Positions 43,401-52,275 are shown, counted from the stretch's first letter. The stretch: DNA of 64,000 nt from Neisseria sicca (GCF_003044565.1 NZ_POXG01000009.1:48864-112863); one strand, 5' to 3'. A program made the numbers and translations. Notes: generated from the letters alone by a model not told the origin.

Positions 43401-44456
43401 ATGACTATTTTATCGGACGTTAAAGCATTAGGACAACAAATCTGGCTGGACAACCTTTCCCGCTCGCTCGTGCAAAGTGGCGAATTGGCGCAAATGTTGA
43501 AACAAGGCGTGTGCGGCGTCACTTCCAATCCCGCCATCTTTCAAAAAGCCTTTGCAGGCGACGCGCTTTACGCCGATGAAGTCGCCGCCCTCAAGCAGCA
43601 AGACCTCAGCCCCAAACAACGCTACGAAACCATGGCGATAGCCGACGTACAGGCAGCATGCGACGTTTGCCTCACCGAACATGAATCCACCGGCGGCAAA
43701 ACCGGTTTCGTCAGCCTCGAAGTTTCCCCCGAGCTTGCCAAAGATGCGCAAGGCACGGTAGAAGAAGCCCGCCGCCTTCATGCCGCCATCGGGCGTAAAA
43801 ACGCCATGATTAAAGTTCCCTCCACCGATGCAGGCATCGAAGCACTCGAAACCCTCATCGCCGACGGCATCAGCGTCAACCTGACCCTGCTGTTCTCACG
43901 CGCCCAAACCCTCAAAGCCTACGCAGCCTACGCGCGCGGCATCGCCAAACGTTTGGCAACCGGACAAAGCGTTGCCCATATCCAAGCCGTCGCCAGCTTC
44001 TTCATCTCCCGCGTGGACGGCGCGCTGGATGCAACGCTGCCTGACCACCTCAAAGGCAAAATCGCCATCGCCCTTGCCAAAGCCGCCTACCAAGACTGGG
44101 CGCAATACTTCGGCAGCACCGAATTTGCCGCGCTGGAAGCCAAAGGCGCAAACCGCGTGCAACTCTTGTGGGCATCCACAGGCGTCAAAAATCCCGCCTA
44201 TCCCGACACGCTCTACGTTGACAGCCTGATCGGCGCGCACACCGTCAACACCGTCCCCGATGCCACCCTCAAAGCCTTCATCGACCACGGCACAGCCAAA
44301 GCCACGCTGACCGAAGGCGTGGAAGAAGCGAAAGCGCAGCTTACCGAAACCGCCGCGCTCGGCATAGACGTAGAAACCCTCGCCAACCGCTTGCAGGAAG
44401 ACGGTTTGAAACAGTTTGAAGAAGCCTTCGACAAACTGCTCGCCCCGCTGGCTTGA
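43401..44456 (+). CDS. tal: Transaldolase
   Basis: A 351-residue transaldolase (the long TalB-like bacterial form, class TAL3) that transfers a dihydroxyacetone unit in the non-oxidative pentose phosphate pathway. Visible are [29 protein letters not shown], the Schiff-base lysine in [11 protein letters not shown] (about Lys139), [13 protein letters not shown] and [31 protein letters not shown] precedes the start. An uptake-sequence terminator follows at 44518. It matches the gluconate genes at 6-8 kb in the same branch of carbon flow. Confidence 0.95.
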   Translation: MTILSDVKALGQQIWLDNLSRSLVQSGELAQMLKQGVCGVTSNPAIFQKAFAGDALYADEVAALKQQDLSPKQRYETMAIADVQAACDVCLTEHESTGGKTGFVSLEVSPELAKDAQGTVEEARRLHAAIGRKNAMIKVPSTDAGIEALETLIADGISVNLTLLFSRAQTLKAYAAYARGIAKRLATGQSVAHIQAVASFFISRVDGALDATLPDHLKGKIAIALAKAAYQDWAQYFGSTEFAALEAKGANRVQLLWASTGVKNPAYPDTLYVDSLIGAHTVNTVPDATLKAFIDHGTAKATLTEGVEEAKAQLTETAALGIDVETLANRLQEDGLKQFEEAFDKLLAPLA

Positions 44457-44517
44457 TTGTCAAAACCCAAGCAAGCCTTAGCAACCCGATTCCTGTGCTT
44501 TATCTATAAACGAACTC

Positions 44518-44565
44518 AAAAGGTCGTCTGAAAACCTCAATTCGAGATTTTCAGACGACCTTTTG
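44518..44565 (+). terminator. Terminator of tal
   Basis: AAAGGTCGTCTGAAAA and TTTTCAGACGACCTTTT pair over ~14 bases with a T-run. Confidence 0.78.
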
Positions 44566-44836
44566 CCGTTTCCATCATCTATATATAGATTCAAATAAAT
44601 GCCAAGCATCATCACAGTGATTATTTCAATACTGGCAGAATCTGCCAAAAATAATGTGCAAAATCGAAAAAGGGCAGGGCGGGTATCCCTATCGATTATC
44701 CCCTTTTTAGAAGAGGCTTCGAGCGCTAAGAATAACCATTCAAAATTAAATTAATTTCCATAAATTTCTATTGCGAATTACCTCTTATCCTAAATAAATA
44801 CCGAATATCAAAAAATCATATTAAAAATATTATATA

Positions 44837-44849
44837 AATCAATTTATTA
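44837..44849 (+). promoter_or_regulatory. IHF consensus site upstream of pilE
   Basis: AATCAATTTATTA matches WATCAANNNNTTR at every fixed position, in an A/T-rich setting. It is about 320 bases before the expected start of transcription, further than usual, so relevance is uncertain. Confidence 0.4.
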
Positions 44850-44939
44850 AAAATATCTAAATTTCAAGAATACCGCTTATCTAAATAATCATACCGTTTG
44901 TCAAAATATTCAAATATTATTAAAAACGGCTTTCAAAAG

Positions 44940-45015
44940 TGACGAAACACGGCACATGACACAAAACGTCTTCTTCACTTCCCCCAAAAAAATCAAAAAA
45001 TGACAAAACGCGTCA
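44940..45015. promoter_or_regulatory. Three TGAC-N7-GKCW repeats, candidate activator sites for pilE
   Basis: Copies are TGACGAAACACGGCA (44940-44954), TGACACAAAACGTCT (44957-44971) and TGACAAAACGCGTCA (45001-45015, a perfect TGAC/GTCA inverted repeat). They lie about 230 to 157 bases before the expected transcription start, the usual place for enhancer-binding proteins such as PilR. Confidence 0.5.
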
Positions 45016-45145
45016 TATCGCAGAAACAATCCCTCGTCATAAAAAAGCCAAAATCTGCCCGAAAAATCCTTCAAAACAAATTTAAACTTATTAAAAACAT
45101 AAAATTACAAAATATTTGCACAAAAAATCCAAAAAAATCCAGACT

Positions 45146-45160
45146 TGGCACATCCCCTGC
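45146..45160 (+). promoter_or_regulatory. Sigma-54 (-24/-12) promoter of pilE
   Basis: TGGCACATCCCCTGC has the invariant GG (45147-45148) and GC (45159-45160) at the exact 10-base spacing, with TTGGCAC before -24 and TT after -12. Only one base (A for G after TGGCAC) and one at -14 depart from the TGGCACG-N4-TTGC consensus. Transcription would start near 45172, leaving a leader of about 158 bases. Confidence 0.8.
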
Positions 45161-45329
45161 TTGATACATTACGTCCGGCAAGGAAATGAAGCAACGAAAT
45201 CCGAACCGGGAAGCTGTATATTCCTTCTACTTGATGGTTTTACTCATAAAACAAGAGAGCCAAACACATTACGGTTTTTTAACAACAAACATTTTTATTC
45301 ACAACACTTTTTAAACTGGAGTTTATTAA

Positions 45330-45875
45330 ATGAAAGCAATCCAAAAAGGTTTCACTCTGATCGAATTGATGATCGTAATCGCAATTATCGGTATTCTGGC
45401 CGCTATCGCCCTGCCGGCTTACCAAGACTACACCGTACGCTCCCGCGTAACTGAAGGTTTGGGTCTGGCTGAATCTGCCAAACAAGCCATTGCTACTGAA
45501 GGCTCTGCAGCTGCTGCTGACCTGGCTCGTGTTGCTGCGACTTGGAACGCTCAAAACAACGGCACTGGTGCCAACTCTAAATATGTTAACAGCATTCAAA
45601 TGGATGAGAATAGCGGCGTTATTACTGTTGTCTACAATCCAGGTCGAGTGGGTGTTGCTGCTACTGAAAACACCCTGACTCTGACTCCATGGGTACGTAG
45701 TGGTGCTGCTGGTGGCGGTGAAAGTTTGGCTGCTGCCATTGGTGGTGGTCGTACCGGTTCTTTGGACTGGGGCTGTGCTTCCTCTACTCATGGTTCTGCT
45801 GATGCTTCAAATATCACAGTTACACCTGTTACGAATGCTTTGCAAGCTAAATACGCTCCTGCACAATGCCGCTAA
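45330..45875 (+). CDS. pilE: Major type IV pilin
   Basis: A 181-residue type IVa prepilin. The short leader MKAIQKG is cut by PilD before [20 protein letters not shown], with the required Glu at position 5 of mature pilin. The C-terminal domain has one Cys pair (WGCASST and APAQCR) forming the D-loop, and Ala/Gly/Thr-rich loops ([19 protein letters not shown]). It ends in CR as other group I pilins. GGAGTTTATTAA precedes the start. Expression should come from the sigma-54 promoter upstream. No silent pilS cassettes were seen in the window. A rho-independent terminator follows. Confidence 0.96.
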   Translation: MKAIQKGFTLIELMIVIAIIGILAAIALPAYQDYTVRSRVTEGLGLAESAKQAIATEGSAAAADLARVAATWNAQNNGTGANSKYVNSIQMDENSGVITVVYNPGRVGVAATENTLTLTPWVRSGAAGGGESLAAAIGGGRTGSLDWGCASSTHGSADASNITVTPVTNALQAKYAPAQCR

Positions 45876-45887
45876 TTTAATCAATCA

Positions 45888-45915
45888 GAAACACCCGCTG
45901 CGGCGGGTGTTTTTC
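45888..45915 (+). terminator. Terminator between the two pilin genes
   Basis: ACACCCGC and GCGGGTGT form an 8-bp stem over TGCG, followed by T5. Some read-through would be needed if the second pilin has no promoter of its own. Confidence 0.88.
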
Positions 45916-45991
45916 TATCAGATAAAATAATTTTCAATCGGATTTATCTTTCGGAGTCATTTTTTTTCAAGATTTAAAAAGGGGGGATATT

Positions 45992-46546
45992 GTGTCTTTA
46001 CAAGCAATGCATACAAAAAATAGAGGCTTTACCTTGATTGAGCTGATGGTGGTCATCGCCATTATCGGCATTTTGGCGGCAATTGCATTGCCAGCTTATC
46101 AGAATTACGCGATACGCGCCCGTATTTCAGAAGGGCTATTGTTGGTTGCACCCCTAAAGAACGAAATTGTTGTTGATGGACGGACATCATCTGTGTACTT
46201 GCGTAGTGCTATCACTGAAATGAATACTCGCAACAACAATACGGGAGCGAACAGTAAGTATGTAGATTCTATACAAGGCGATCCGACAAGCGGCGTGATT
46301 ACCATTACTTATAATGCCGCAGCCGTAGGTTTGGATGCCAATGCCAATACCTTGACCTTGACACCTTTTGTCCCTAGAGCAACAGGTGGATACGATACCC
46401 TGCAGCAAGCCTTTACATCCGCCAATATGGGCGTGGTGCAATGGGCATGTTCATCCGATACCCATACAACTGCAGACCATTATGGCCTGACTCCCGTCAC
46501 TCCAGGAACGCTGCCTGCTCGATTTGCACCATCCGAATGTCGCTAA
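45992..46546 (+). CDS. Second type IV pilin, tandem to pilE
   Basis: A prepilin of 184 residues from GTG 45992 or 179 from ATG 46007. The mature part [20 protein letters not shown] is nearly identical to pilE; then the sequences diverge but share ANSKYV, SGVIT and a C-terminal Cys pair (WACSSDT and APSECR). GGGGGGAT ends five bases before the GTG, which favours the 12-residue leader [12 protein letters not shown]; the ATG would give MHTKNRG, the same length as the pilE leader, but lies 20 bases from that site. No sigma-54 element is seen before it. It may be a second major pilin or a minor variant. Confidence 0.88.
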   Translation: MSLQAMHTKNRGFTLIELMVVIAIIGILAAIALPAYQNYAIRARISEGLLLVAPLKNEIVVDGRTSSVYLRSAITEMNTRNNNTGANSKYVDSIQGDPTSGVITITYNAAAVGLDANANTLTLTPFVPRATGGYDTLQQAFTSANMGVVQWACSSDTHTTADHYGLTPVTPGTLPARFAPSECR

Positions 46547-46566
46547 GCGCATTGCTTGGGTAGTGT

Positions 46567-46734
46567 GTAGGTTGGGTCGAGACCCAATGAAATTTGGGTA
46601 ATTTGGAATGTTGGGTTTTGCAACCCAACCTACCCTGAGGTCGTTTGAAAAGCGTTTTCAGCAGGGTGTAGGTTGGGTCGAGACCCAACGAACTTTAGAT
46701 AATTTGAAATGTTGGGTTTTGAAACCCAACCTAC
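46567..46734. repeat. Two tandem copies of the paired GTAGGTTGGG palindrome unit
   Basis: 46567-46633 and 46668-46734 are each 67 bases long and near-identical: GTAGGTTGGGTCGAGACCCA, ~25 A/T-rich bases, then TTGGGTTTTG(C/A)AACCCAACC and TAC. The same 68-base unit occurs at 39499-39566. Confidence 0.8.
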
Positions 46735-46738
46735 CATA

Positions 46739-46772
46739 AGGTCGTCTGAAAAGCGTTTTCAGACGACCTTTT
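46739..46772. terminator. Uptake-sequence hairpin downstream of the second pilin
   Basis: AAGGTCGTCTGAAAAGCG and CGTTTTCAGACGACCTT pair almost perfectly with a T-run after it. Confidence 0.75.
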
Positions 46773-46953
46773 GTCTTATACGTGTGGATTGTAGCGTGAG
46801 CTTTGCCTACGAAGATGGCGGGTAAAAGAGGTCGTCTGAAATTTTGGGTTTGATTCGCGGGCAGAACCCACGCTACGGGTTTGGTGTGATTCGCGGGTGG
46901 ATACGCGCTACGCGGTGGATGGTTTAATCCCTCCCCCCCCTGTAACATCCGCT

Positions 46954-49644
46954 TTATCCAAGCTTCCCCTCCTCTCCGAACACTTCCTTCCACAATTTCC
47001 TGACATTGCCGTAATGTGCCAGCAATTCGTCAGTTACTTCGGTTTTTTCCGCATCGCGCAGTTTGGTGTTGTGTTGCTGCTGGCGGTAGAAGCGGTAGGC
47101 GGTGCGGCTTTGTTCGGCGAGGGTTTTGCCGATGAGGCCGCAGTCGGCGGCGATGTTCAAGAGGGCGATGTTGCCGTAGTTGTCGAGGAGTTGCGGATAT
47201 TTTCGGGCATAGGCAAGGATGAGGTATTGGACGATAAATTCGACGTCGACCACGCCGCCGCGCGCGTATTTGACGTTGCTGTCAACTGGCGGATGGGTGG
47301 GGAACATTTTTTCGCGCATTTCGATGATTTCGCCTGCCAAGGTGGTTTGGTCGCGTTCGGCGGTGAGGATTTCGGTGCGGATGCGGTCGAAGGCCGTCTG
47401 AATTTCGGGTGTGCCGCAGATGAAGCGGGCGCGGGTGAGGGACTGGTGTTCCCACGTCCATGCGTTTTCGCGCTGGTATTTTTCGAAGGCGGCGATGCTG
47501 TGGGCGAGGAAGCCGGCGTCGCCGTTGGGGCGCAGGCGCAGGTCGGTTTCGTAGAGGCTGCCTGCGCCGGTAGCGGCGGAAAGGCAGTTGGTCAGGCGGC
47601 GCGCGAGGCGGCTGTACACGTCGCCTGCGTCGGGATGGGGATCGTCGTAGAGATAGATGAGATCGAGGTCGGAGGCGTAGCCGAGTTCTTTGCCGCCGAG
47701 TTTGCCGTAGCCGACGACGGCGAATTGCGGGGTGTCGCGGTGTTTTTTGGGCATGTCCGCCCACGCGCACAGCAGGGCGGCGGCAAGGATGGTGTCGGCT
47801 AGGGCGGAGAGTTGGTCGGAGAGGGATTCTACCGTCCACAGTCCGGCGAGGTCTTGGACGGCGAGGCGGAAGACTTGGGCGTGTTGGAAGCGGCGCAGGG
47901 TGTCCATTTGCGCTTCGGTGTCGCCGCCGCAGGCTTTGAGGTCGTCTGAAAGGGCGGTGGCGAGGGTTTGCCAGTCAAACGTGGTATCCAAAAGCTGCGC
48001 GCTGATGAGTTCGTCCAGCAGAATCGGATATTTGCTCAGATACGCCGCCACCCATGAGCTTTGGCTCATAATCTGCGCGAGTTGCGCCAAGGTTTGCGGA
48101 TGTTCGTTGAGGAAGGCGAGATAGGCGGAGCGGCGGCTGATGTTTTCGAGGAAGTCAAACAGCCGCATCAGCGTATCGGTCGGGTTGGTTTGCTCTGCCG
48201 CCGCCTGTACGAACAGCGGCACAATGGCGTCAAAACGCGGCTGGGCGTGTGCGGAAAGATGGCGGTATTTATGACCGTTTCGGATTTGGTCGAGCCTTGC
48301 GGCGATGGTTTCGGCATCGAACCCGTGTTCTTTCAGACGACCTTGCCGCTCTTCTTCGTCGGGTTTGTCCTGCCATGCCCATTGCCATTCGCTGTTGGCT
48401 AGGGTTTGCTCTTCGGGTTCGCTCAAAATTTCGTTGAACAACTGATTGACCTTGTTCCGATGAACGTTGAGGTCGTCTGAAAAGGCGGCGTAGCTGTCGA
48501 AGCCCATGCTTTCGGCGAGCAGTTGCTGCTGTTCGGGCGAGGCGGGCAGGGTTTGGGTTTGCTGGTCGTCCCAGTATTGCAGGCGGTGTTCGACGTCGCG
48601 CAGGAAGCGGTAGGCAGCGAGCAGGGTTTCGACGTTTTCAGACGGCATGATGCCCAATTCGGCAAGTTTCTTCAGCGTTTCCTGCGTGCCTTTCAGTTGC
48701 AGCGCGCGCATTTGCCCGCCGCGTATCATCTGGAAAATCTGGGCGATAAATTCGACTTCGCGGATGCCGCCCGCGCCGAGTTTGATGTTGTCCGCCATGC
48801 CTTTTTTGCTGACTTCGCTGCGGATTTGGCGGTGTAGGTTGCGCATTGCCTCATACGCGCTGTAATCCAGATATTTGCGGAATACGAAGGGACGCACCAG
48901 CGATTTGATGTCGTTTGGATACGGCGTAACCACGCGGCCTTTACACCACGCATAGCGTTCCCATTCGCGCCCCTGCGTGATCAGGTATTGCTCCAGCGCG
49001 GTTTCGCTCAATACCAGCGCGCCGGAATCGCCGTCCGGCCGCAGCCGCATATCGACGCGGAACACCTGCCCGTCGGCGGTAATGTCATTCAGCAACGCAA
49101 TCAGTTTCTGCCCGACTTTGGTGAAAAACTCCTGATTGCCCCGTTCGCGCCTGCCGTCGGTGTCGCCTGATTCGGGATAGACGAAAATCAAATCGATGTC
49201 GGAAGACACGTTCAACTCATAGCCGCCCGCCTTACCCATCGCCACCACGCTCAAATGCTGCGGCGATTTGGTATAACGCCCGATTGGCGTGCCGTACATA
49301 TCCCGATAATAGGCGTAGGCAAAATCCAGCGCGGTATTGACGGCAAAATCGGCAAACAGCGTAATCGTGCGGGTTACTTCGTTCAAATCGCTGATGCGGT
49401 TTATATCGCGCACGATAATCTGCGACACCACATAACGGCGCAACTCGCGCAACTGCCGTGCCAATTCTTCCTCGTTTTCTTCCGTGCGGATTTTGTCCCA
49501 GTCGGCAAAGGCTTGGAAATCCGCTTCGGTTAACACTTTGTCTAGCATGGGCAGGAAAATTTCGGGCTTGAGTTTGCCGTTGTCGAGCTGGCGGGTGAGG
49601 AACAGGGAATGGTGGCGGGCGGTGTCGAGGCGGTTGTCGGACAT
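46954..49644 (-). CDS. glnE: Glutamine synthetase adenylyltransferase / adenylyl-removing enzyme
   Basis: An 896-residue bifunctional enzyme that adenylylates and de-adenylylates glutamine synthetase in response to nitrogen status. Two nucleotidyltransferase halves are visible: the N-terminal one with VVAMGKAGGYELNVSSDIDLIFVYP and the C-terminal one with VVGYGKLGGKELGYASDLDLIYLYD, each with the G-G-x-E-L/D-x-D metal motif, joined by a PII-binding linker. It matches the full E. coli-type length. It contains several uptake sequences, one of which (about 48638-48649) reads ATGCCGTCTGAA, the meningococcal dialect. Monocistronic. Confidence 0.95.
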   Translation of the reverse strand: MSDNRLDTARHHSLFLTRQLDNGKLKPEIFLPMLDKVLTEADFQAFADWDKIRTEENEEELARQLRELRRYVVSQIIVRDINRISDLNEVTRTITLFADFAVNTALDFAYAYYRDMYGTPIGRYTKSPQHLSVVAMGKAGGYELNVSSDIDLIFVYPESGDTDGRRERGNQEFFTKVGQKLIALLNDITADGQVFRVDMRLRPDGDSGALVLSETALEQYLITQGREWERYAWCKGRVVTPYPNDIKSLVRPFVFRKYLDYSAYEAMRNLHRQIRSEVSKKGMADNIKLGAGGIREVEFIAQIFQMIRGGQMRALQLKGTQETLKKLAELGIMPSENVETLLAAYRFLRDVEHRLQYWDDQQTQTLPASPEQQQLLAESMGFDSYAAFSDDLNVHRNKVNQLFNEILSEPEEQTLANSEWQWAWQDKPDEEERQGRLKEHGFDAETIAARLDQIRNGHKYRHLSAHAQPRFDAIVPLFVQAAAEQTNPTDTLMRLFDFLENISRRSAYLAFLNEHPQTLAQLAQIMSQSSWVAAYLSKYPILLDELISAQLLDTTFDWQTLATALSDDLKACGGDTEAQMDTLRRFQHAQVFRLAVQDLAGLWTVESLSDQLSALADTILAAALLCAWADMPKKHRDTPQFAVVGYGKLGGKELGYASDLDLIYLYDDPHPDAGDVYSRLARRLTNCLSAATGAGSLYETDLRLRPNGDAGFLAHSIAAFEKYQRENAWTWEHQSLTRARFICGTPEIQTAFDRIRTEILTAERDQTTLAGEIIEMREKMFPTHPPVDSNVKYARGGVVDVEFIVQYLILAYARKYPQLLDNYGNIALLNIAADCGLIGKTLAEQSRTAYRFYRQQQHNTKLRDAEKTEVTDELLAHYGNVRKLWKEVFGEEGKLG

Positions 49645-49677
49645 TTCGGATTCCGTTTTGAAGGATGAGGGGAATGG

Positions 49678-49747
49678 TATGGTGGATTAACTTTAAATCA
49701 GGACAAGGCGAGGCAATGCGGTACCGGTTTAAAGTCAAGCCACTATA
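49678..49747. repeat. Correia-type element, ~70-bp class
   Basis: TATGGTGGATTAACTTTAAA left end and CCACTATA right end around GACAAGGCGAGGCAATGCGG. It has lost most of the central part on one side. It lies 34 bases upstream of the glnE start. Confidence 0.8.
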
Positions 49748-49859
49748 TCATAGCAATCTTGGAGGTCGTCTGAAACAGCAAAACACAAGGCGTATGAGCG
49801 GGTTTGTTTGCTGATATGGGAAGTTTGTGATTTGTTCCTGATAGTCAAAAAGTATAGTC

Positions 49860-49896
49860 AAAAGGTCGTCTGAAAAGCGTTTCAGACGACCTTTTG
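49860..49896 (-). terminator. Terminator of ubiM
   Basis: AAAAGGTCGTCTGAAA and TTTCAGACGACCTTTT pair around AGCG just beyond the ubiM stop on the minus strand. Confidence 0.78.
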
Positions 49897-49911
49897 ATGT
49901 GTTTAAACAGA

Positions 49912-51096
49912 TTAGCCGGTGAGTTGTTTGGTAATCAGTTTTTTCAATGGCGGGAAGTTGTTGCTGGCACGCAATACCAAGCCGCGCAGGATTTTGGCGG
50001 GCGCGGTTTCGTTGGTAAAGAGTTTGAGCAGCATATTGGTGCCGAGGTAAATCGGTTGGGCATGGAGCATATGCTTGGTGCTGTATTTTTCCAGCAGGCT
50101 GGCGGCGCCGATGTCTTGACCGCGTTGTTCCGCTTCGAGAATCAGTTTTGCCAAGATGTCTGCGCTGGATAAGCCCAAGTTGAAACCATGTGCGGTAACG
50201 GGGTGCATACCGACGGCGGCGTCGCCGATTAAGGCGCTGCGTTTTCCATAGAAACGTTGGGCAATCATGCCGACCAAGGGGTAGTTGTGAATGGTGCTGA
50301 CCAATTCCATATCGCCCAAACGGCCTTTGAGCTGCTCTTTGACACTGGCTGCCAATTCTTCAGGAGACATTTTTTTGATGGTGTCCGCCTTGTCGCTATC
50401 GACGGTAATGACGGTGTTGGTCAGGTGTTCTTCCAAAGGCAGCAGGGCGATGGTGCGGCCGTAGTGGAAGCATTCGTAAGCGGTATGCTGGTTGGACAGG
50501 GTATGCTTCATGCGGCAGACGAACATGGTGCGGCTGTAATCGTGCATATCGGAGGAAATACCCAGTTGTCGGCGGGTTTGGGAGAAGCGGCTGTCTGCTG
50601 CTAAGAGTAGGCGACCGCTCAAAACTTCGCCGTTTTCCAAGATGACTTGGGCTTCGTCTTCGGAAGTTTTGACTTCTTTGACGCCCGTGCCGGTCAGAAT
50701 AGTGACGTTGTCCAGTTTGGATACGACTTCATAAGCGGCTTTGCGGATATTGTGGTTTGAAATCAGATAACCTAAGCAGTCGGCAGGTTCGCCGCGTGCT
50801 TGGGTCGGTTGCGGGAAGTGGAGTTGGTAATCGGACTGCCCGTTCAAGACTTTTGCGTCACGCAAGGGGTAAATTTCGTCTTTCGGAATCAAATCCCACA
50901 TGCCCAAGCGTTGCATAATTTCGCGGGACAGGTGGGTCAACGCGATTTCACGCCCGTCATAAGGTGGATTTTGTAAAATTTCTAAAGGGCTTTTTTCAAT
51001 CAATGTGATTTTTAAACCGCTACCGGCCAGTTCTGCGGCAAAACTCAACCCGGCAGGTCCTGCGCCGACGACAAGAATATCGCTGTGTAAGCTCAT
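49912..51096 (-). CDS. ubiM: UbiM-type FAD monooxygenase of ubiquinone synthesis
   Basis: A 394-residue flavoprotein of the UbiH/UbiF/UbiM family. The FAD-binding GxGxxG is VVGAGPAGLSFAAELA (residues 9-24), the middle has LISNHNIRKAAYEVV, and the second FAD motif is ALIGDAAVGMHPVTAHGFNLGL. The family hydroxylates the ubiquinone ring. In Neisseria a single broad-specificity UbiM serves several positions, as I recall. The start at 51096 has AAGGATG upstream. It stands alone between two Correia elements. Confidence 0.85.
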   Translation of the reverse strand: MSLHSDILVVGAGPAGLSFAAELAGSGLKITLIEKSPLEILQNPPYDGREIALTHLSREIMQRLGMWDLIPKDEIYPLRDAKVLNGQSDYQLHFPQPTQARGEPADCLGYLISNHNIRKAAYEVVSKLDNVTILTGTGVKEVKTSEDEAQVILENGEVLSGRLLLAADSRFSQTRRQLGISSDMHDYSRTMFVCRMKHTLSNQHTAYECFHYGRTIALLPLEEHLTNTVITVDSDKADTIKKMSPEELAASVKEQLKGRLGDMELVSTIHNYPLVGMIAQRFYGKRSALIGDAAVGMHPVTAHGFNLGLSSADILAKLILEAEQRGQDIGAASLLEKYSTKHMLHAQPIYLGTNMLLKLFTNETAPAKILRGLVLRASNNFPPLKKLITKQLTG

Positions 51097-51612
51097 GAGG
51101 CATCCTTTTTGTTAAAGGGGTACGGATAATTTCAGACGACCTTAAGTTTACTGTGTTTGAATGAGATAAGGGTAATCTGCATTGAGTAATTGATTATAGC
51201 AAAAGTATCGATTGAGTAATTCAAAGATTTATATTGTGAATGATTTTTTACGCTGCGCTTAATGTAAGTCAATGGCGGTAATGTGTTGCGTATTATGAAG
51301 TGTTTAAAAATCAGTAAGTAGCGGCTATATGGATTTGCTTTTCTTTTATAGTGGATTAACTTTAAACCAGCACGGCGTTGTCTCACCTTGTCCTGATTTA
51401 AATTTAATCCACTATACTCTGGGGTGTGGGAAGGGGCGTGATGGCAAAGGGGTCGTCTGAAATTTTGTGGTAGAGTGGTTTTTGCATCAATGCGGTGTTC
51501 TTGTTTTGTTGAGTTGATTGTATGGTTTGCAGTTTTGTTGTCGTGTACTGCTTGAATTTGAATTGGTAGTGGCAAAATTATTTACGATCAATATTCGCAA
51601 CCGAATACAAAC
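51097..51612. other. Gene-free stretch between ubiM and rpmA
   Basis: About 515 bases. It holds an inverted uptake sequence (about 51133), AT-rich sequence, a ~70-bp Correia element (51347-51416) and a forward uptake sequence (about 51450). A 147-codon minus-strand frame across it translates the repeats and is not a gene. Confidence 0.6.
51347..51416. repeat. Correia-type element, ~70-bp class
   Basis: TATAGTGGATTAACTTTAAA and AATTTAATCCACTATA surround CAGCACGGCGTTGTCTCACC; the central part is deleted. It differs from the copy at 49678 in what is lost. Confidence 0.85.
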
Positions 51613-51647
51613 AAAAAAGCTGTATTCCCTAAGAAATACAGCTTTTT
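51613..51647 (-). terminator. Terminator of rplU-rpmA
   Basis: AAAAAGCTGTATT and AATACAGCTTTTT pair over a short loop, a classical rho-independent terminator for the minus strand. Confidence 0.92.
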
Positions 51648-51668
51648 CAATATCGCGACAAACTCGGA

Positions 51669-51941
51669 TTATTCTTCAGAACCGGTGTAAGGACGGATGC
51701 TGACAGTTTTACGGTTCAGCGCACCTTTGGTTTTGAATTCAACATAACCGTCAACTTTGGCGAACAAAGTGTGGTCTTTGCCCATGCCTACGTTGTCGCC
51801 GGCGTGGAATTTGGTACCGCGTTGGCGGACGATGATGGAACCTGCCGGAATCAGCTCGCTGCCGTAGGCTTTTACGCCCAGGCGTTTGGCTTCTGAATCG
51901 CGACCGTTGCGGGTGCTACCGCCTGCTTTTTTACTTGCCAT
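51669..51941 (-). CDS. rpmA: 50S ribosomal protein L27
   Basis: A 90-residue L27 starting [20 protein letters not shown], the N-terminal arm that reaches the peptidyl transferase centre, followed by [20 protein letters not shown] and [29 protein letters not shown] precedes the start. It follows rplU after 25 bases in the universal rplU-rpmA order. Confidence 0.97.
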   Translation of the reverse strand: MASKKAGGSTRNGRDSEAKRLGVKAYGSELIPAGSIIVRQRGTKFHAGDNVGMGKDHTLFAKVDGYVEFKTKGALNRKTVSIRPYTGSEE

Positions 51942-51966
51942 TTGTAATACTCCTAAGTTTCAAAAA

Positions 51967-52275
51967 TTAGGCGATTGCCACGATTTCGATTTGAGTGAAA
52001 TTTTGGCGATGGCCTTGGCGTTTTTGGTAGTGTTTACGGCGGCGCATTTTGAAAATGCGTACTTTCTCGCCGCGACCATGGGCTACTACTTTAGCTGTTA
52101 CTTTTGCGCCTTCGATAAAAGGAGCGCCAACTTTTACAGATTCGCCGTCAGCAATCATCAAAACTTCGGTCAGTTCGATTTGGCTGTCGAGTTCGGCTGG
52201 TATCTGTTCTACTTTCAATTTTTCGCCAACGGCAACTTTATATTGTTTGCCGCCAGTTTTTACGACCGCGTACAT
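51967..52275 (-). CDS. rplU: 50S ribosomal protein L21
   Basis: A 102-residue L21 starting [20 protein letters not shown] and ending with the RNA-binding part [21 protein letters not shown] chose ATG 52275 with GGAGTTGAG upstream, not the longer frame. It is divergent from ispB, as in E. coli. Confidence 0.97.
   Translation of the reverse strand: MYAVVKTGGKQYKVAVGEKLKVEQIPAELDSQIELTEVLMIADGESVKVGAPFIEGAKVTAKVVAHGRGEKVRIFKMRRRKHYQKRQGHRQNFTQIEIVAIA

Larger units (their letters stand above)
44566..45329. promoter_or_regulatory. Long AT-rich regulatory region upstream of pilE
   Basis: About 760 bases without a gene. It holds, in order, an AT-rich stretch with a perfect IHF consensus (44837-44849), three TGAC-N7-GKCW inverted repeats (44940-45015), a sigma-54 -24/-12 element (45146-45160) and a ~160-base leader to pilE. 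A 112-codon open frame at 45116-45454 overlaps pilE in another phase and is not a gene. Confidence 0.7.
46547..46953. other. Repeat-rich stretch between the second pilin and glnE
   Basis: No gene is seen. In order: paired GTAGGTTGGG unit 46567-46633, degenerate uptake sequence, second paired unit 46668-46734, uptake-sequence hairpin 46739-46772, GTAGCGTGAGC palindrome 46791-46811, an uptake sequence, and an inverted palindrome 46856-46876. A C10 run follows at about 46930-46939. Confidence 0.75.

Noticed and set aside
45116..45454. 112-codon plus-strand frame overlapping the pilE start
   Set aside because: It lies across the pilE promoter and leader in another phase, with no ribosome site; the pilE frame is certain.
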